Of a stretch of 64,000 bases of DNA, positions 46,601 through 55,742 are shown in pieces. The position numbers and the translations under genes are program-made. The stretch is from Pseudomonas sp. UYIF39. Lineage in GTDB: Bacteria > Pseudomonadota > Gammaproteobacteria > Pseudomonadales > Pseudomonadaceae. The stretch covers positions 1 through 64,000 of the forward strand of contig NZ_JALBYU010000029.1 of assembly GCF_029963765.1 (NCBI RefSeq), read 5' to 3'. Under the pieces are notes generated by a model. The model was not told where the DNA came from. It did not search any database and saw nothing but the letters and a program-made list of their open reading frames with translations. Each line of letters starts with the position of its first letter. Within the stretch, counting starts at the first letter, position 1.

Positions 46601-49600
46601 AGCGCAGATGCACGCGGTGAATGACCTGTTCTGCCGTGGCCTCGACCTGTTGCTGGAATCCCCGGCAGCGACCCTCGACGATCTGCTCAGTCCTTATCGC
46701 CGTCACCTGCCGGTGGCCAGCGAAGGCGCCAACGGTACGCCGCCGTTCAACACCTTGGCCGACTGGCTCGAGCATCAGGTGCTTTGCACTCCGGACGCCA
46801 CCGCATTGGTTGCCGGCCAGCAGCGCGTGAGCTATGCCGAACTGAATGGGTTGGCCGACACCTTGGCGGCGACCTTGATCGAGCGTCATCCGCTGCCGAC
46901 TCAGGACAACACGCCGCTGCATGTGGTGTTGTTTCTCGAAGCCTCGGTCGAGCACATCGTTGCCTTGCTGGCCCTGGCCAAACTCAACCTGACCGCCGTG
47001 CCGCTCGATCCCGGTTATCCACTGGCCGTACAGCGTCAGGTGCTGGAGCAGGCGAATCCGCATTGCCTGTTGTTCAGCTCCGCGACCGAGGCGGCGCTGG
47101 AAAACCTCGCTGCCACGCGTTTTGCTCGGCATCGGGTGGACCTGAGCGACCAAGCCCAAGCGTTCGAACGTCCGCGTCATGCCGGTGAACGCGCGTTGTA
47201 CACGCTGTTTACCTCCGGCTCCACTGGCACGCCCAAGGGTGTGCAAGTGCCGGATCGGACCCTGTGCAACCTGTTGCAATGGCAGCGCGCCGAAGGCCAG
47301 TTGCCGGCGAAATCGGTGACCTTGCAGTTTTCCATGTTGTCGTTCGATGTGTCATTTCAGGAGATCTTCGGCACCTTGTGTGGCGGTGGCACCTATCACC
47401 TGATCACGCCGCGCTGGCGCCAGGATGCCCAGGCGTTGTTGGCGTATCTGGTTGAAGCGCGGATCGAACGCCTGTTCCTGCCGTGCGTGGCGTTGCAGCA
47501 CCTGGCGCAAACCGCCGTCGCCCAAGGCGTGTACCCGCCGGCACTGCGCGAAGTGGTCACGGCGGGGGAGCAACTGCTGTGCACCGACGCGCTGAAAACC
47601 TGGTTCGGCGGTTTGCCGCTGGCGACGCTGTTCAATCACTACGGCCCCACGGAGACCCACGTGGTCAGCGCGTATCGCTTGCCGCCGACCGCCCGTGACT
47701 GGCCGCTGCGGGCACCGATTGGCCACGCCGTCAGCAATGCCCGATTGTTGTTGGTGGACGCGCACGACCGCCCGGTGCCGAACGGCAGCCGTGGCTACCT
47801 GCTGGTGGCCGGGCCGATGATTTCCCGCTGCTACCTCGCCGATCCGGCGCTGAACACGGCGCGGTTTATCGAACTGCCGCAAGCTGAAGGTGACACTCGA
47901 CTGTTTTATCGCACCGGCGATCTGGCCTGGTCTGACCCTGACGGTTGCCTGCATTATTTGGGGCGTGACGACCAGCAGATCAAACTCAGCGGTCATCGCC
48001 TGGAACTGGGGCAGATCGAAGCGGCGCTGATGCAGGTGCCGCAAGTGATCAACGCGGTGGTGACGGTCCAGGCCGATCCGCCGAGCCTGATCGCGTACCT
48101 GCAACTGGATGGCGAACCGGCGACGGCACAGACGCTGGATCGTCAGGTCGCCCGGCAACTGCCGGCCCACGTACGCATCGACGAATACCGACGGATTGAC
48201 GCCTGGCCGCGTACGCCCAGTGGCAAAATCGACCGCAAGGCCTTGAGCGGTTTGGGCGAGGCGTTGGAGCGGCGTCGTTCGACAACTCTGGCCACTGCGT
48301 TGAGCCCGCTGGAGCAGCAACTGAGCGAGTTGTTCAACGCTGTGATCGGCCGGGAAATCGAGCCCGATCAAACCTTCTTCGAAGCTGGCGCCACCAGCCT
48401 CGGCCTGATGCGCCTGCACGCCCGCTACAACCAGGAATTGCCGCACACAGTGGCGATGGCCGACCTGTTCGAGCAGGTGACAGTGCGACGGCTCGCGGCG
48501 CATTTGTCCAGCGCGCCATCGGCCCCGTTTGAGCGTGTTCGCCAAGCGGATCTCGGCCAGCAGCCGATGGCAATCATCGGCATGGCGGTCAATGTCGCCG
48601 GAGCGCAAAACCTCGATGAGTTCTGGGCGATGGTGCAGGGCGGCGAGTTGGGTATCGAGCATTTCGAGGCGGCTGAAGGGCGCGTCGGTGCCCGCAGTCA
48701 ACTCGCTGGAATGCTCGATTTCGACCCCGAATATTTCGGCATCAGTCGTCAGGAAGCGCGCCTGATGGACCCGCAACAGCGGCATTTGTTGATGGCCTGT
48801 GTGCAGGCGTTGCAACACGCGGCGATCACGCCGTCCGCCGAAGGTCCGCGCATCGGCCTGATCGCCAGTTGTGGCGAAACCACTTACTTCCAGCAGATGT
48901 TGCGCGAGACCGCCGACGGTGATTTGCCGGACGGTTTCCAGATGGCGCTGCACCACGACAAGGATTTCCTGGCGACCAAAGCCGCCTACCACCTTAACCT
49001 CACCGGCCCGGCCATGAGCGTGCAGGCAGCGTGCGGCAGTTCGCTGATTGGCGTGCACCTGGCCAGTGCGATGCTGCGCCAGGGTGACAGTGATGTGATG
49101 CTGGCGGCCGGTGTGCTGATCGACCCGACTCTGACCGAGGGTTATCGCCATCGCTCGCAGCACATCTTTTCCAGTGATGGCCTGTGCCGGCCGTTCAGCG
49201 ATGACGCCAGCGGCACTATCGGCGCCAGTGGTTATGGCGTGGTGGTGCTCAAACCCCTGGCCCGGGCCCGCGCCGATGGCGACCGGATTTATGCGCTGGT
49301 CGAAGCCTCGGCGCTGAACAACGATGGCCGCGACAAGATGAGTTACACCGCACCGTCGGCGGCCGGGCAGAGCGCGGTGATCCGCGAAGCGTTGGCCAAG
49401 GCCGGGTTGACCGGCGCCGACATTGGCTACATCGAAGCCCACGGCACTGGCACTTTACTCGGTGACCCGATCGAGGTCGCGGCGTTGAGCAAGGCCTTCG
49501 GCGATGCCCCGGCCGGCAACTGCGCCCTGGCGTCGGTGAAAAGCCAGATCGGCCATTTGGGCGCGGCGGCCGGGGTGGTCGGGCTGATTCGTGCGAGCCT

Positions 49601-52600
49601 CGCGGTGTTCCATGGCGTGGTGCCGCCGAACCTCGGTTTTGGCCGGATTAATCCGCAAATCGACCTCGCGAATTCGCCGTTTTACATACCGACCACGTCG
49701 CGGCCATGGCCAGAAGGTCGGCGGCGTTTGGCGGGGGTCAGCAGTTTTGGCATTGGTGGGACTAATGCGCATGTGATTGTCGGTGCGGCGCAGCAGGATG
49801 AAGTGTTGGCTGAGGACGTGTTGCCGTGTCTGATGATCTCGGCCCACAGCCGTTCGGCGTTGCTGCGCGATGTGGCGGCGATTCAAGGGTATTTGAACGC
49901 TTTCCCAAAGCGTCACGATGCGCTGCTGAGTCACCTGCAATCCGGTCGTCGTCAATTGCGCTGGCGCTTGGCGATGGTGTATCGGCCGGGGGAGGTGTTG
50001 CACACTTCGTCGATCAAGGAAGTGAGCGTGTCGGGCGTGCGATTGAAAGCCGATGGGCATTCAACCGAGGCACTGATAGACGCGTGGTATGACGGTGCAA
50101 CCATCGACTGGCTGCAGCGCTCGGCGCCACCACCGTGGGATCTGCCGCCGTCGTCTTTCGATCTGGAGACCTTCCGGTTCCAGACTGTCGCTGTGGCTGA
50201 GCCTGAAAGCGCAATGCTCATTGAGCGACAACCCTTGGCCGACTGGTTCTACCAACGGCAGTGGGTGCGCGTGCGGCGCTTGAACACGGTTGCGATTACC
50301 GAACGGCGTGAAGCGCTGATCATCTGCAGCAACGATGCACCCGACGCGACGTTGCTGGAAGGCCTGAATGGCGTTTATCAGCGGGTGATTCAGGTGCGCG
50401 CCGGCAATGGCTTCAAGCAACTCGGCCCGGATCGTTTCGAGCTAGATCCGCTGGACGTCCCGGCCCTGAGCCGCTTGGTCGACGAAGTGATTGGGGGCGC
50501 CTTGGGCGAGCTGGATTGGCTGCATGCCTTGCCGCTGTCGGTGACAGGCCCGGTGAATGAGCAAAGCCTCGCGGCAGCGCAGTGGGCCGGTCTGGACACG
50601 ATCAGCGCCTTGATGCAGGCCTGGGGAGAAACCCCACGGACGACGAGGTTGAGGCTGTGGCTGATGTCGTGGCAGGCGTGTTCGGTGGACGGTGAAGTGG
50701 CGCGCCCTGAACTGGCAGCGCTGGCCGGCATCACCGAAGTGGTGCCTCAGGAATACCCGGTGCAGTGTCACTGGCTGGATTGGCCGACGTCCCGATTGGC
50801 TGCACAGGAACTCGCGACGTTGCTGGCTGACCCGGCGGTATTGCCACGGCGCATGGCGGTTCGCGACGGTTACCTGTGGCAGCCACGATTGCTTGCCAGC
50901 CCATTGCCGGCCACGGATTCACTGTCGAACAGGTTGCCCATGGACGGCACGTTCCTGGTGCTGGGCGGCACGGGCGGTATCGGTCGCACGCTGGCCGAAC
51001 ACCTGTTGCAGGCGCCGCAACGGCGGGTGGTCGTGCTCTCGCGTAGCGGTGAATTGCCGACGGCGTTGGCGGCGTATGGTGCGCGGGTGGATTGCGTGCA
51101 GGCCGACATCGCCGACCTGGCCAACTGGCCCAACGTGCTCGACCGACTGTCCCGGCGTTACCCGCGTTTTGCCGGGGTGATCCACGCCGCCGGTGTCGGT
51201 GCGGGCAGCCTGATTCGCCAGCGTGACGCCCGCCAATTGGGCGAGGCGATGGCGGCCAAAACTCGTGGCATGCTCGCGGTCGAGGCCTTGATCGCCGAAA
51301 TGAAACCGGGATTCGTGCTGTATTGCTCGTCGATGTCGGCGTTGTTCGGAGGCGCCGGGCATCTGGATTACTGCGCCGCCAGCGCGGTGCTCGACGGCTT
51401 CACCCATTACCGCCCGGACGCCACCCGCGATTGCGTGCGCCTGGGCATCAACTGGGACATCTGGCGCGACATCGGCATGGGCACCACCAGCGGGGCTGGC
51501 GATGCCGTGCATCAGCAACACCTCACGGTCGGTTTGTCGGCGCAAGAGGGCTGTCGGGTGTTCGACCTGGCCATGGCGGCCCAACTGCCGCAACTGCTGA
51601 TCTCGACCACAGGAATCGACAGCGCACGGCGTTTTTATCCAGTGCGCCATGGTGCTGTGACTGCGCCGGTCAATGTGCCTGAAGTGTTGGATCTGCATCG
51701 TCATCTGCACGACTGTGTGTGCAAATGGCTGGGCGTGACCACCCTCGAAGACGACGATTCGCTGTACGAACTGGGGGCGGATTCCCTGACGTTGCTGGAC
51801 CTGATCGATGAACTGCAAGCGGCGACGGGCGAAGTGTTCCAGCTCTCGCAATTCAGTCACAAGGTCAGCCTGCAAGAGATCCTGGCACTGGTGGATGCGG
51901 CGGCGATCTGTATGGCGACCACTGCGCCAGACACCTGGGCCGATGCAGTGCAGATTGATCAATGGCACGCGGGGGCCGGCCGTGAGTGGCTGTACCTGAT
52001 TCACCCGGTGGGCGGCGATGTGCAGGCTTATCGGGAACTGGTGTCGGCGCTGCATCCTGATTTGGGCGTGTGTGTAATTGCCGATCCGGCGTTGCGCTTG
52101 CCGGATTTGCCGAACATCAGCCTCGCCGAACGCGCCGCGCTTTATCTGAAAGCGCTGCAGGCCCGGGAGCCGAACGGCGGCGCTTGGCGTCTGGCCGGTT
52201 GGTCGTTCGGCGCCTGGGTCGCGCAGTCGATGTGCAGCTTGGCGCAGACGTCGGGAGTCAGGCAACCGCTGCTGTACCTGATCGACCCGCCTGCGCCCGA
52301 TGCCGGAGCGGAACTGGCGAGCATTGATGATCAGGCGATCGAACAGGTGTTCCAGCTCGAGTTTGCCCAGCGTTGGCCAGACGCTGTCGGTCGGGCCTTT
52401 CCGGAAGAGCGGCAGGTCTATTTGCAGCGCCTGACCCGTTGCTGCAACCACAACATTGCGAGCATGGCGGCGTTTCAGCCACCCGCGTTGCCGACCACGT
52501 CCGTGCGTCTGTTCATCGCGGCACAGGCCAATCCCTATGGCGTGGGCACTGCGCGGAACACCGAAGACCTGAAACACACCTGGCAGGGTTTGCTCCCTCG

Positions 52601-52724
52601 GTTGCTAAGCTGGCAACGGCTGGACACCGATCACTACGGCATCGTGGCCGGCCAGTGGGCGCGGGTGCTCGCCGACATCATCAGCACCGATTCGCAACCC
52701 GAGGAGGGCGAACAGCATGAGTGA
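43614..52724 (+). CDS. Hybrid NRPS-PKS 3: A-T-C-A-T-KS-KR-T-TE
   Basis: This 3036-aa enzyme has A5 (1-500; code DAFFLGVTFK, Ile-like), T (GGDSLKAM near 548), C (605-1030, HHIIVDGWS), A6 (1050-1540; code DVQFVAHVVK, Pro-like), T (GATSLGLM near 1593) and KS (1650-2075; active Cys in AACGSS near 1806, His in EAHGTGT and QIGHLGAAAG). A linker follows, then KR (2440-2620; GGTGGIG, YCAASA), T (GADSLTLL near 2722) and TE (2785-3020, GWSFGAW). No acyltransferase domain lies between KS and KR; only the linkers that usually flank one are present. Malonyl must then come from an enzyme in trans. It begins with A rather than C, so it may start its own chain. Predicted unit: Ile-Pro extended by a malonate with the beta-keto group reduced. 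It overlaps the MbtH-like gene by 8 bases. Confidence 0.95.
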   Translation: MMNSQKPQMLTVLAQFAGQVRRDPQALAVIDQHVRLTYAELASASERIARGLQARGVQPGQSLALCLPRSWQWLAAILGALKVGAVVVPLDRASPTKRRDLMLADAACVGLITLDEEWTPTPSLWQTSVEALLDHPDHPPQPLADTFSDVSFLFYTSGTTGKPKAVEVGERGLLRLTQTEGYIEIRPADRFACLSNPAFDACCFELWAPLLNGGCCVIIADHDVLDAQRLARVLEEQRVDNLFMTVSLFNTLSAEFPSCFASLRQVLIGGEQISAVAVRAWYRANPDSDCQIFNVYGPTECTTFAVCFPITRDFNGLAVPIGRPLPDTGVQVLDEQQRPVAVGEVGELYLSGSGVARGYRNRAEDTARSFVRLAELDGGAQVHYRTGDRVRVNAEGLVEYIGRVDRQVKVRGFRIEPGEVELQILEHPQVAQAYVCTRRQAAEDHQLLAFIVPRDGLDYVEFDAHLRARLASYMRPHRLFLLERLPLTANGKIDRDALLAQPLTPWRPAVEASDGDASPALNWLLEQVRTLLGQPTLGAHDDWLGSGGDSLKAMRLRSAIRSHWQREIAIATLLSEPFVALAEQLSGEQLNAPVYPPAPPISRARRLPATAEQRRLWLMQQRTPASTAYNVPLILHLAAGVDVSALAQAVGQLAARHPALRTAFVSGADGLDQVFAEQGPVCRSFEPGHFNEDTWQAFAALVFGTPFDLATPTLFQAWVLPFADGSCRLLLNLHHIIVDGWSMNLLFDDLTQLYENAVHGHISAEPAPQLTTLEFGLWQGQWSVDAHYRGQRRALAQLHRQQEAPSPSLLPMGAVSPDARLYRQPLGDQRSAALERFCSQQRLTRFEVLFSVFAWSLYALTGCERPRIASPVSNRPLAEFEATLGMFANTVLIPTAVDNALALDEQLRRQTATVREVLALQDVALADVVEDLRLSSGTALFDFMFVLENTDYAALAGSNLHATLEFSELLQAKCPLTLLVVGAECWWEYQCSYFDEAQMHAVNDLFCRGLDLLLESPAATLDDLLSPYRRHLPVASEGANGTPPFNTLADWLEHQVLCTPDATALVAGQQRVSYAELNGLADTLAATLIERHPLPTQDNTPLHVVLFLEASVEHIVALLALAKLNLTAVPLDPGYPLAVQRQVLEQANPHCLLFSSATEAALENLAATRFARHRVDLSDQAQAFERPRHAGERALYTLFTSGSTGTPKGVQVPDRTLCNLLQWQRAEGQLPAKSVTLQFSMLSFDVSFQEIFGTLCGGGTYHLITPRWRQDAQALLAYLVEARIERLFLPCVALQHLAQTAVAQGVYPPALREVVTAGEQLLCTDALKTWFGGLPLATLFNHYGPTETHVVSAYRLPPTARDWPLRAPIGHAVSNARLLLVDAHDRPVPNGSRGYLLVAGPMISRCYLADPALNTARFIELPQAEGDTRLFYRTGDLAWSDPDGCLHYLGRDDQQIKLSGHRLELGQIEAALMQVPQVINAVVTVQADPPSLIAYLQLDGEPATAQTLDRQVARQLPAHVRIDEYRRIDAWPRTPSGKIDRKALSGLGEALERRRSTTLATALSPLEQQLSELFNAVIGREIEPDQTFFEAGATSLGLMRLHARYNQELPHTVAMADLFEQVTVRRLAAHLSSAPSAPFERVRQADLGQQPMAIIGMAVNVAGAQNLDEFWAMVQGGELGIEHFEAAEGRVGARSQLAGMLDFDPEYFGISRQEARLMDPQQRHLLMACVQALQHAAITPSAEGPRIGLIASCGETTYFQQMLRETADGDLPDGFQMALHHDKDFLATKAAYHLNLTGPAMSVQAACGSSLIGVHLASAMLRQGDSDVMLAAGVLIDPTLTEGYRHRSQHIFSSDGLCRPFSDDASGTIGASGYGVVVLKPLARARADGDRIYALVEASALNNDGRDKMSYTAPSAAGQSAVIREALAKAGLTGADIGYIEAHGTGTLLGDPIEVAALSKAFGDAPAGNCALASVKSQIGHLGAAAGVVGLIRASLAVFHGVVPPNLGFGRINPQIDLANSPFYIPTTSRPWPEGRRRLAGVSSFGIGGTNAHVIVGAAQQDEVLAEDVLPCLMISAHSRSALLRDVAAIQGYLNAFPKRHDALLSHLQSGRRQLRWRLAMVYRPGEVLHTSSIKEVSVSGVRLKADGHSTEALIDAWYDGATIDWLQRSAPPPWDLPPSSFDLETFRFQTVAVAEPESAMLIERQPLADWFYQRQWVRVRRLNTVAITERREALIICSNDAPDATLLEGLNGVYQRVIQVRAGNGFKQLGPDRFELDPLDVPALSRLVDEVIGGALGELDWLHALPLSVTGPVNEQSLAAAQWAGLDTISALMQAWGETPRTTRLRLWLMSWQACSVDGEVARPELAALAGITEVVPQEYPVQCHWLDWPTSRLAAQELATLLADPAVLPRRMAVRDGYLWQPRLLASPLPATDSLSNRLPMDGTFLVLGGTGGIGRTLAEHLLQAPQRRVVVLSRSGELPTALAAYGARVDCVQADIADLANWPNVLDRLSRRYPRFAGVIHAAGVGAGSLIRQRDARQLGEAMAAKTRGMLAVEALIAEMKPGFVLYCSSMSALFGGAGHLDYCAASAVLDGFTHYRPDATRDCVRLGINWDIWRDIGMGTTSGAGDAVHQQHLTVGLSAQEGCRVFDLAMAAQLPQLLISTTGIDSARRFYPVRHGAVTAPVNVPEVLDLHRHLHDCVCKWLGVTTLEDDDSLYELGADSLTLLDLIDELQAATGEVFQLSQFSHKVSLQEILALVDAAAICMATTAPDTWADAVQIDQWHAGAGREWLYLIHPVGGDVQAYRELVSALHPDLGVCVIADPALRLPDLPNISLAERAALYLKALQAREPNGGAWRLAGWSFGAWVAQSMCSLAQTSGVRQPLLYLIDPPAPDAGAELASIDDQAIEQVFQLEFAQRWPDAVGRAFPEERQVYLQRLTRCCNHNIASMAAFQPPALPTTSVRLFIAAQANPYGVGTARNTEDLKHTWQGLLPRLLSWQRLDTDHYGIVAGQWARVLADIISTDSQPEEGEQHE

Positions 52725-52917
52725 AACCAACCCGCAATTCGAGGTGGTCCGCAACGAGGAAGGGCAGTACGCCTTGTGGCCGGCGGGCAAGCCGATGGCC
52801 AGCGGCTGGACTGAAGCGGGGCAGCGCGGCGAGCGCCAGGTTTGCCTGGATTACATCGCGGAACACTGGACTGATATGCGGCCACGGTCGCTTAAGGATC
52901 TGCCAGTTCAAGATTGA
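52717..52917 (+). CDS. MbtH-like protein
   Basis: This 66-aa protein has the family's marks: a FEVVRNEEGQYALWPAGKP start, the SGW motif and WTDMRPRSL near the end. MbtH-like proteins bind NRPS adenylation domains and are needed for their folding or activity. The gene starts inside the end of NRPS 3 (8-base overlap). It should serve one or more of the five A domains in this cluster. Confidence 0.95.
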   Translation: MSETNPQFEVVRNEEGQYALWPAGKPMASGWTEAGQRGERQVCLDYIAEHWTDMRPRSLKDLPVQD

Positions 52918-52933
52918 ACACAGCACCCCCATT

Positions 52934-53021
52934 GTGGGAGCGAGCTTGCTCGCGATAGCGGTCAGACATTCAACATCGGTATTGCCTGGACCGCCGCTAT
53001 CGCGAGCAAGCTCGCTCCCAC
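52934..53021. repeat. REPIN: inverted pair of Pseudomonas REP sequences
   Basis: Perfect 28-bp arms (52934-52961, starting GTGGGAGCGAGC; 52994-53021) are separated by 32 nt. It is a typical pair of REP elements, mobilised by RAYT transposases, and lies between the mbtH-like and tauD-like genes. It could form a hairpin that affects readthrough or mRNA stability. No RAYT gene is in the window. Confidence 0.9.
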
Positions 53022-53063
53022 AGGGTTTGGTGATCAGCCATACAAATAATAAGGTGAGGGAAC

Positions 53064-53933
53064 ATGGATCAATTGGCATTGAAGGCTATCGAGCGCATTG
53101 CGGGGCAATCCCGGGCGCCCCACAACCGCATCACCGTGGACCGTCTGACACCGATCATCGGTGCCGAGGTCAGCGGTGTTGACCTGTCGCAACCGTTGAG
53201 CGAAGAACAGCTCGCCGAGGTGCGCCGGGCCTTCCTGGAGAATCATGTCCTGGTCTTTCGTGACCAGCACCTGACGGTGGAGCAGCACAAAGCCTTTTGC
53301 CGACTGTTCGGCGAACTGCGGGCGCTGCCGGTGGAGGACATCGATGGCGATGACCCGGAACTGGTGGTGATCCGTGCCAACGCGCAGTCGCGCTTCGTTG
53401 CAGGGGAAACCTGGCACACCGACGGCACCGCAGACCTGGAACCGTCCATGGGCTCGATGCTGTACGTCAAGGAAACCCCGGCCATCGGCACGGGCGGCGA
53501 TACGCTGTTCGCCAACATGCATTTGGCGATTGAAATGCTGTCGCCGGCGCTGCAGCAGTTTCTCGGCGAATTGACCGCGATCCATGATGGCGAGATTCCG
53601 TGGAAAGGCTTCACGCCACCGGCCAACCTGCCCAAGACCGAACACCCGATGGTGGTGCGGCACCCGGAAACCGGGCGCAAGACGCTGTTCGTCAATTCGG
53701 GTTTTACCTCGCACATCGTCCAGTTGTCCGGTGGCGAGAGTCAGATGCTGTTGAGCATGCTGTTCGACCTGATCGCACGGGAACCGATCCTTAGCTGCCG
53801 CGTGCGCTGGGCGCCGAACACCCTGGTGTTTTGGGACAACCGCTGCACCCAGCATCACGCGGTCTGGGATTACTTCCCGCACTCGCGCTATGGCGAACGC
53901 GTGACCATTCTCGGCAAACAGCCTAAGGCCTGA
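53064..53933 (+). CDS. TauD/TfdA-family Fe(II)/2-oxoglutarate dioxygenase
   Basis: This 289-aa protein has the HxD iron ligands at H118 and D120 (ETWHTDGT), the distal His at 264 or 265 (WDNRCTQHHA) and a C-terminal Arg for 2-oxoglutarate (SRYGERVTI). TauD-like enzymes use O2 and 2-oxoglutarate to hydroxylate carbon. Placed right after an NRPS-PKS that loads Pro, it probably hydroxylates the product, perhaps the pyrrolidine ring as proposed for detoxin-type clusters. The start has AAGGTGAGG 6-8 nt upstream. It lies past a REPIN and may be on the NRPS transcript. A taurine role is unlikely because no tau genes are near. Confidence 0.92.
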   Translation: MDQLALKAIERIAGQSRAPHNRITVDRLTPIIGAEVSGVDLSQPLSEEQLAEVRRAFLENHVLVFRDQHLTVEQHKAFCRLFGELRALPVEDIDGDDPELVVIRANAQSRFVAGETWHTDGTADLEPSMGSMLYVKETPAIGTGGDTLFANMHLAIEMLSPALQQFLGELTAIHDGEIPWKGFTPPANLPKTEHPMVVRHPETGRKTLFVNSGFTSHIVQLSGGESQMLLSMLFDLIAREPILSCRVRWAPNTLVFWDNRCTQHHAVWDYFPHSRYGERVTILGKQPKA

Positions 53934-53944
53934 AACCCCCATAG

Positions 53945-53982
53945 CCCCATGTGGGAGCGAGCAAGCTCGCTCCCACATGGGG
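53945..53982. terminator. REP palindrome between convergent genes
   Basis: Perfect 18-bp arms (starting CCCCATGTGGGA) around AA lie between the convergent tauD-like and MFS genes. It is a single REP copy and probably acts as a two-way transcription end. Confidence 0.8.
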
Positions 53983-53988
53983 CAAATG

Positions 53989-55227
53989 TCACACCGTGGA
54001 GGTTGCTGGCACCACCGCAGGCTGACTCACTCGCAACACCCGATACCCCAACAACCCGATCGGAACGCAGGCCAGCGCCAACCCCCAGAACAACACCGCA
54101 CCACCAAAATGCGCAATCACCACCGCTCCCAGCAACGGCGCCAACGCCGAACCAAACCCCGCCAGCATCGAGATGCCGATGAAACTGCCGCGCATGCCCG
54201 GCGGCGCCAAGCGATCAATCAGGGTGCCGAACAGCGGCATCACAATGATTTCGGCAAACGTGGCGAAGACAACCGCGAACAGCCAACCAGCCCACCACGC
54301 CCCGGTGTTCAAGGCAATGATCGCGTGGGCAACCATTAGGCAACCCAGCGCCATCAAGTAAGCGGTTTTGTCCGCCAGCGCAATGAGCCAACTCATCAGG
54401 AACAGGTGCACCACCAGCACCACTGCGGCGTTGGTAAAATTCATCATCGCGATGATGTGGTTGATGTCGTCGACGCTCAATTGCAGTAGGTAAAAGGTCA
54501 GTGGTTCATCGATCTGCGCGTAGACCAGCACCAGGAAAAAATTGGCGACGATGATCGACAGGAACAACTTGCTGCCAAGGATTGCGCGAAAAATCTCCCG
54601 CAGTGGCGGGTAGGCGGTTTTCGCCAGGTGCGGGTTGCGCAAGCGTGCGCGGGCGGCGTTGAGAATGGTCAGCGTCAGCACCGCGTAGACGCACACGGCA
54701 ATGCCGAACACGCCGTCGCTCTGGTGGTTGGCAAACCACAGGCCGATCAGCGGGCCGATGGCCGCCGCGCAATTGACCACGTAATAACGGATATGGAACA
54801 GGAACGTGCGCTGGGCGTCATCGACTGCCGTGTCACTCAACAGCATGCGCAACAGCGGCTCGAGAATGCTCTGGGACAACGCCATGCCTATGATCGCCAC
54901 GAAATAGCTGGTATGCCCTGGCAGCAGGCCCATCAGCAGGTAACAACTGGCGCATAGGGCGCAGCCGAATAGCATCAGGTTGCGCGAGTTGAAGCGATCG
55001 CCCAGCAGGCCACTGAGCGGCGACAAGGCAATCGAGATCAACGCGCCGAGTGCCAGTTGCGCGCCAATCTCGGTGATCGGCGTACCGAAGCGTTTGTTCA
55101 TCGCCACGGCTATGAACGGCCAGATCATGAACGACGCAACGCGGGCCAACCCGATCCCGAACAACAGCCAACGGGTCGGACGGGGCAGGGCACGCAGAGA
55201 GGCCAAGGTATTCGGGCGTTGACTCAT
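53989..55227 (-). CDS. MFS transporter, probable product exporter
   Basis: This 412-aa protein has about 12 hydrophobic segments, and the loop between segments 2 and 3 (GLLGDRFNSRN) matches the MFS GxLaDRxGxR motif. It resembles proton-driven drug exporters. Facing the biosynthetic genes, it most likely exports the product and gives self-resistance. The start overlaps the stop of the upstream GNAT gene (ATGA), so the two are one operon. Confidence 0.92.
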   Translation of the reverse strand: MSQRPNTLASLRALPRPTRWLLFGIGLARVASFMIWPFIAVAMNKRFGTPITEIGAQLALGALISIALSPLSGLLGDRFNSRNLMLFGCALCASCYLLMGLLPGHTSYFVAIIGMALSQSILEPLLRMLLSDTAVDDAQRTFLFHIRYYVVNCAAAIGPLIGLWFANHQSDGVFGIAVCVYAVLTLTILNAARARLRNPHLAKTAYPPLREIFRAILGSKLFLSIIVANFFLVLVYAQIDEPLTFYLLQLSVDDINHIIAMMNFTNAAVVLVVHLFLMSWLIALADKTAYLMALGCLMVAHAIIALNTGAWWAGWLFAVVFATFAEIIVMPLFGTLIDRLAPPGMRGSFIGISMLAGFGSALAPLLGAVVIAHFGGAVLFWGLALACVPIGLLGYRVLRVSQPAVVPATSTV

Positions 55228-55742
55228 CAGGTGAGCCGGCGCTGGTAGATCAGGTCATCAAACCATTGCTCGCCAATCTGATAGGCCTGTGGCACGCGGC
55301 GCTCAAACACGAAACCGCATTTCTCCAGGACCTTGCACGAAGCAATATTGCCATCGGTGACGGTCGATTCCAGGGAGTCGAGGCCAATGGCGATGGCGTA
55401 GTCGATGATCGCTTGCCGCGACTGGGTGCCGAAACCCCTGCCCTGAAATTCCGGCAGCAGCAGCGTGCCCACCTCGGCGTGCCCCGGCGACAGAATGCGA
55501 AAACCGCTGACCCCCAGTTCCTGCTCACTGGCCTTGTCGATCACCACCAGGCACAGCCAATGATCAGACTGCGGCGTCCATTCCGGCAGCCGGTGATCAA
55601 AGCCTTTGCGAATCTGTTCTTCGGCAATCTCGCCGAACACAAATTGCATGGTCTGGGGTTCGGAATGAAGCCGGAGAAACAGTGGCCAGTCGCACTCGAC
55701 CATGGTCCGGAAATACAGCTTCTCGGTGTGTAACGCCAGCAT
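55227..55742 (-). CDS. GNAT N-acetyltransferase (RimJ-like)
   Basis: This 171-aa protein has the acetyl-CoA binding motif GRGFGTQSRQAI preceded by EVGTLLLPEFQ, and the late segment VTDGNIASCKVLEKCGF typical of RimJ/RimL-type acetyltransferases. It may acetylate the amino group of the cluster's product, as self-protection or tailoring, or be an unrelated house enzyme. A good AAGGAG precedes the start. A strong palindrome lies 65 nt upstream. Confidence 0.9.
   Translation of the reverse strand: MLALHTEKLYFRTMVECDWPLFLRLHSEPQTMQFVFGEIAEEQIRKGFDHRLPEWTPQSDHWLCLVVIDKASEQELGVSGFRILSPGHAEVGTLLLPEFQGRGFGTQSRQAIIDYAIAIGLDSLESTVTDGNIASCKVLEKCGFVFERRVPQAYQIGEQWFDDLIYQRRLT

Noticed and set aside
53034..53978. 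314-aa minus-strand frame opposite the tauD-like gene
   Set aside because: The plus strand encodes a complete dioxygenase with all iron ligands; this frame has no domain and runs through REP sequence.
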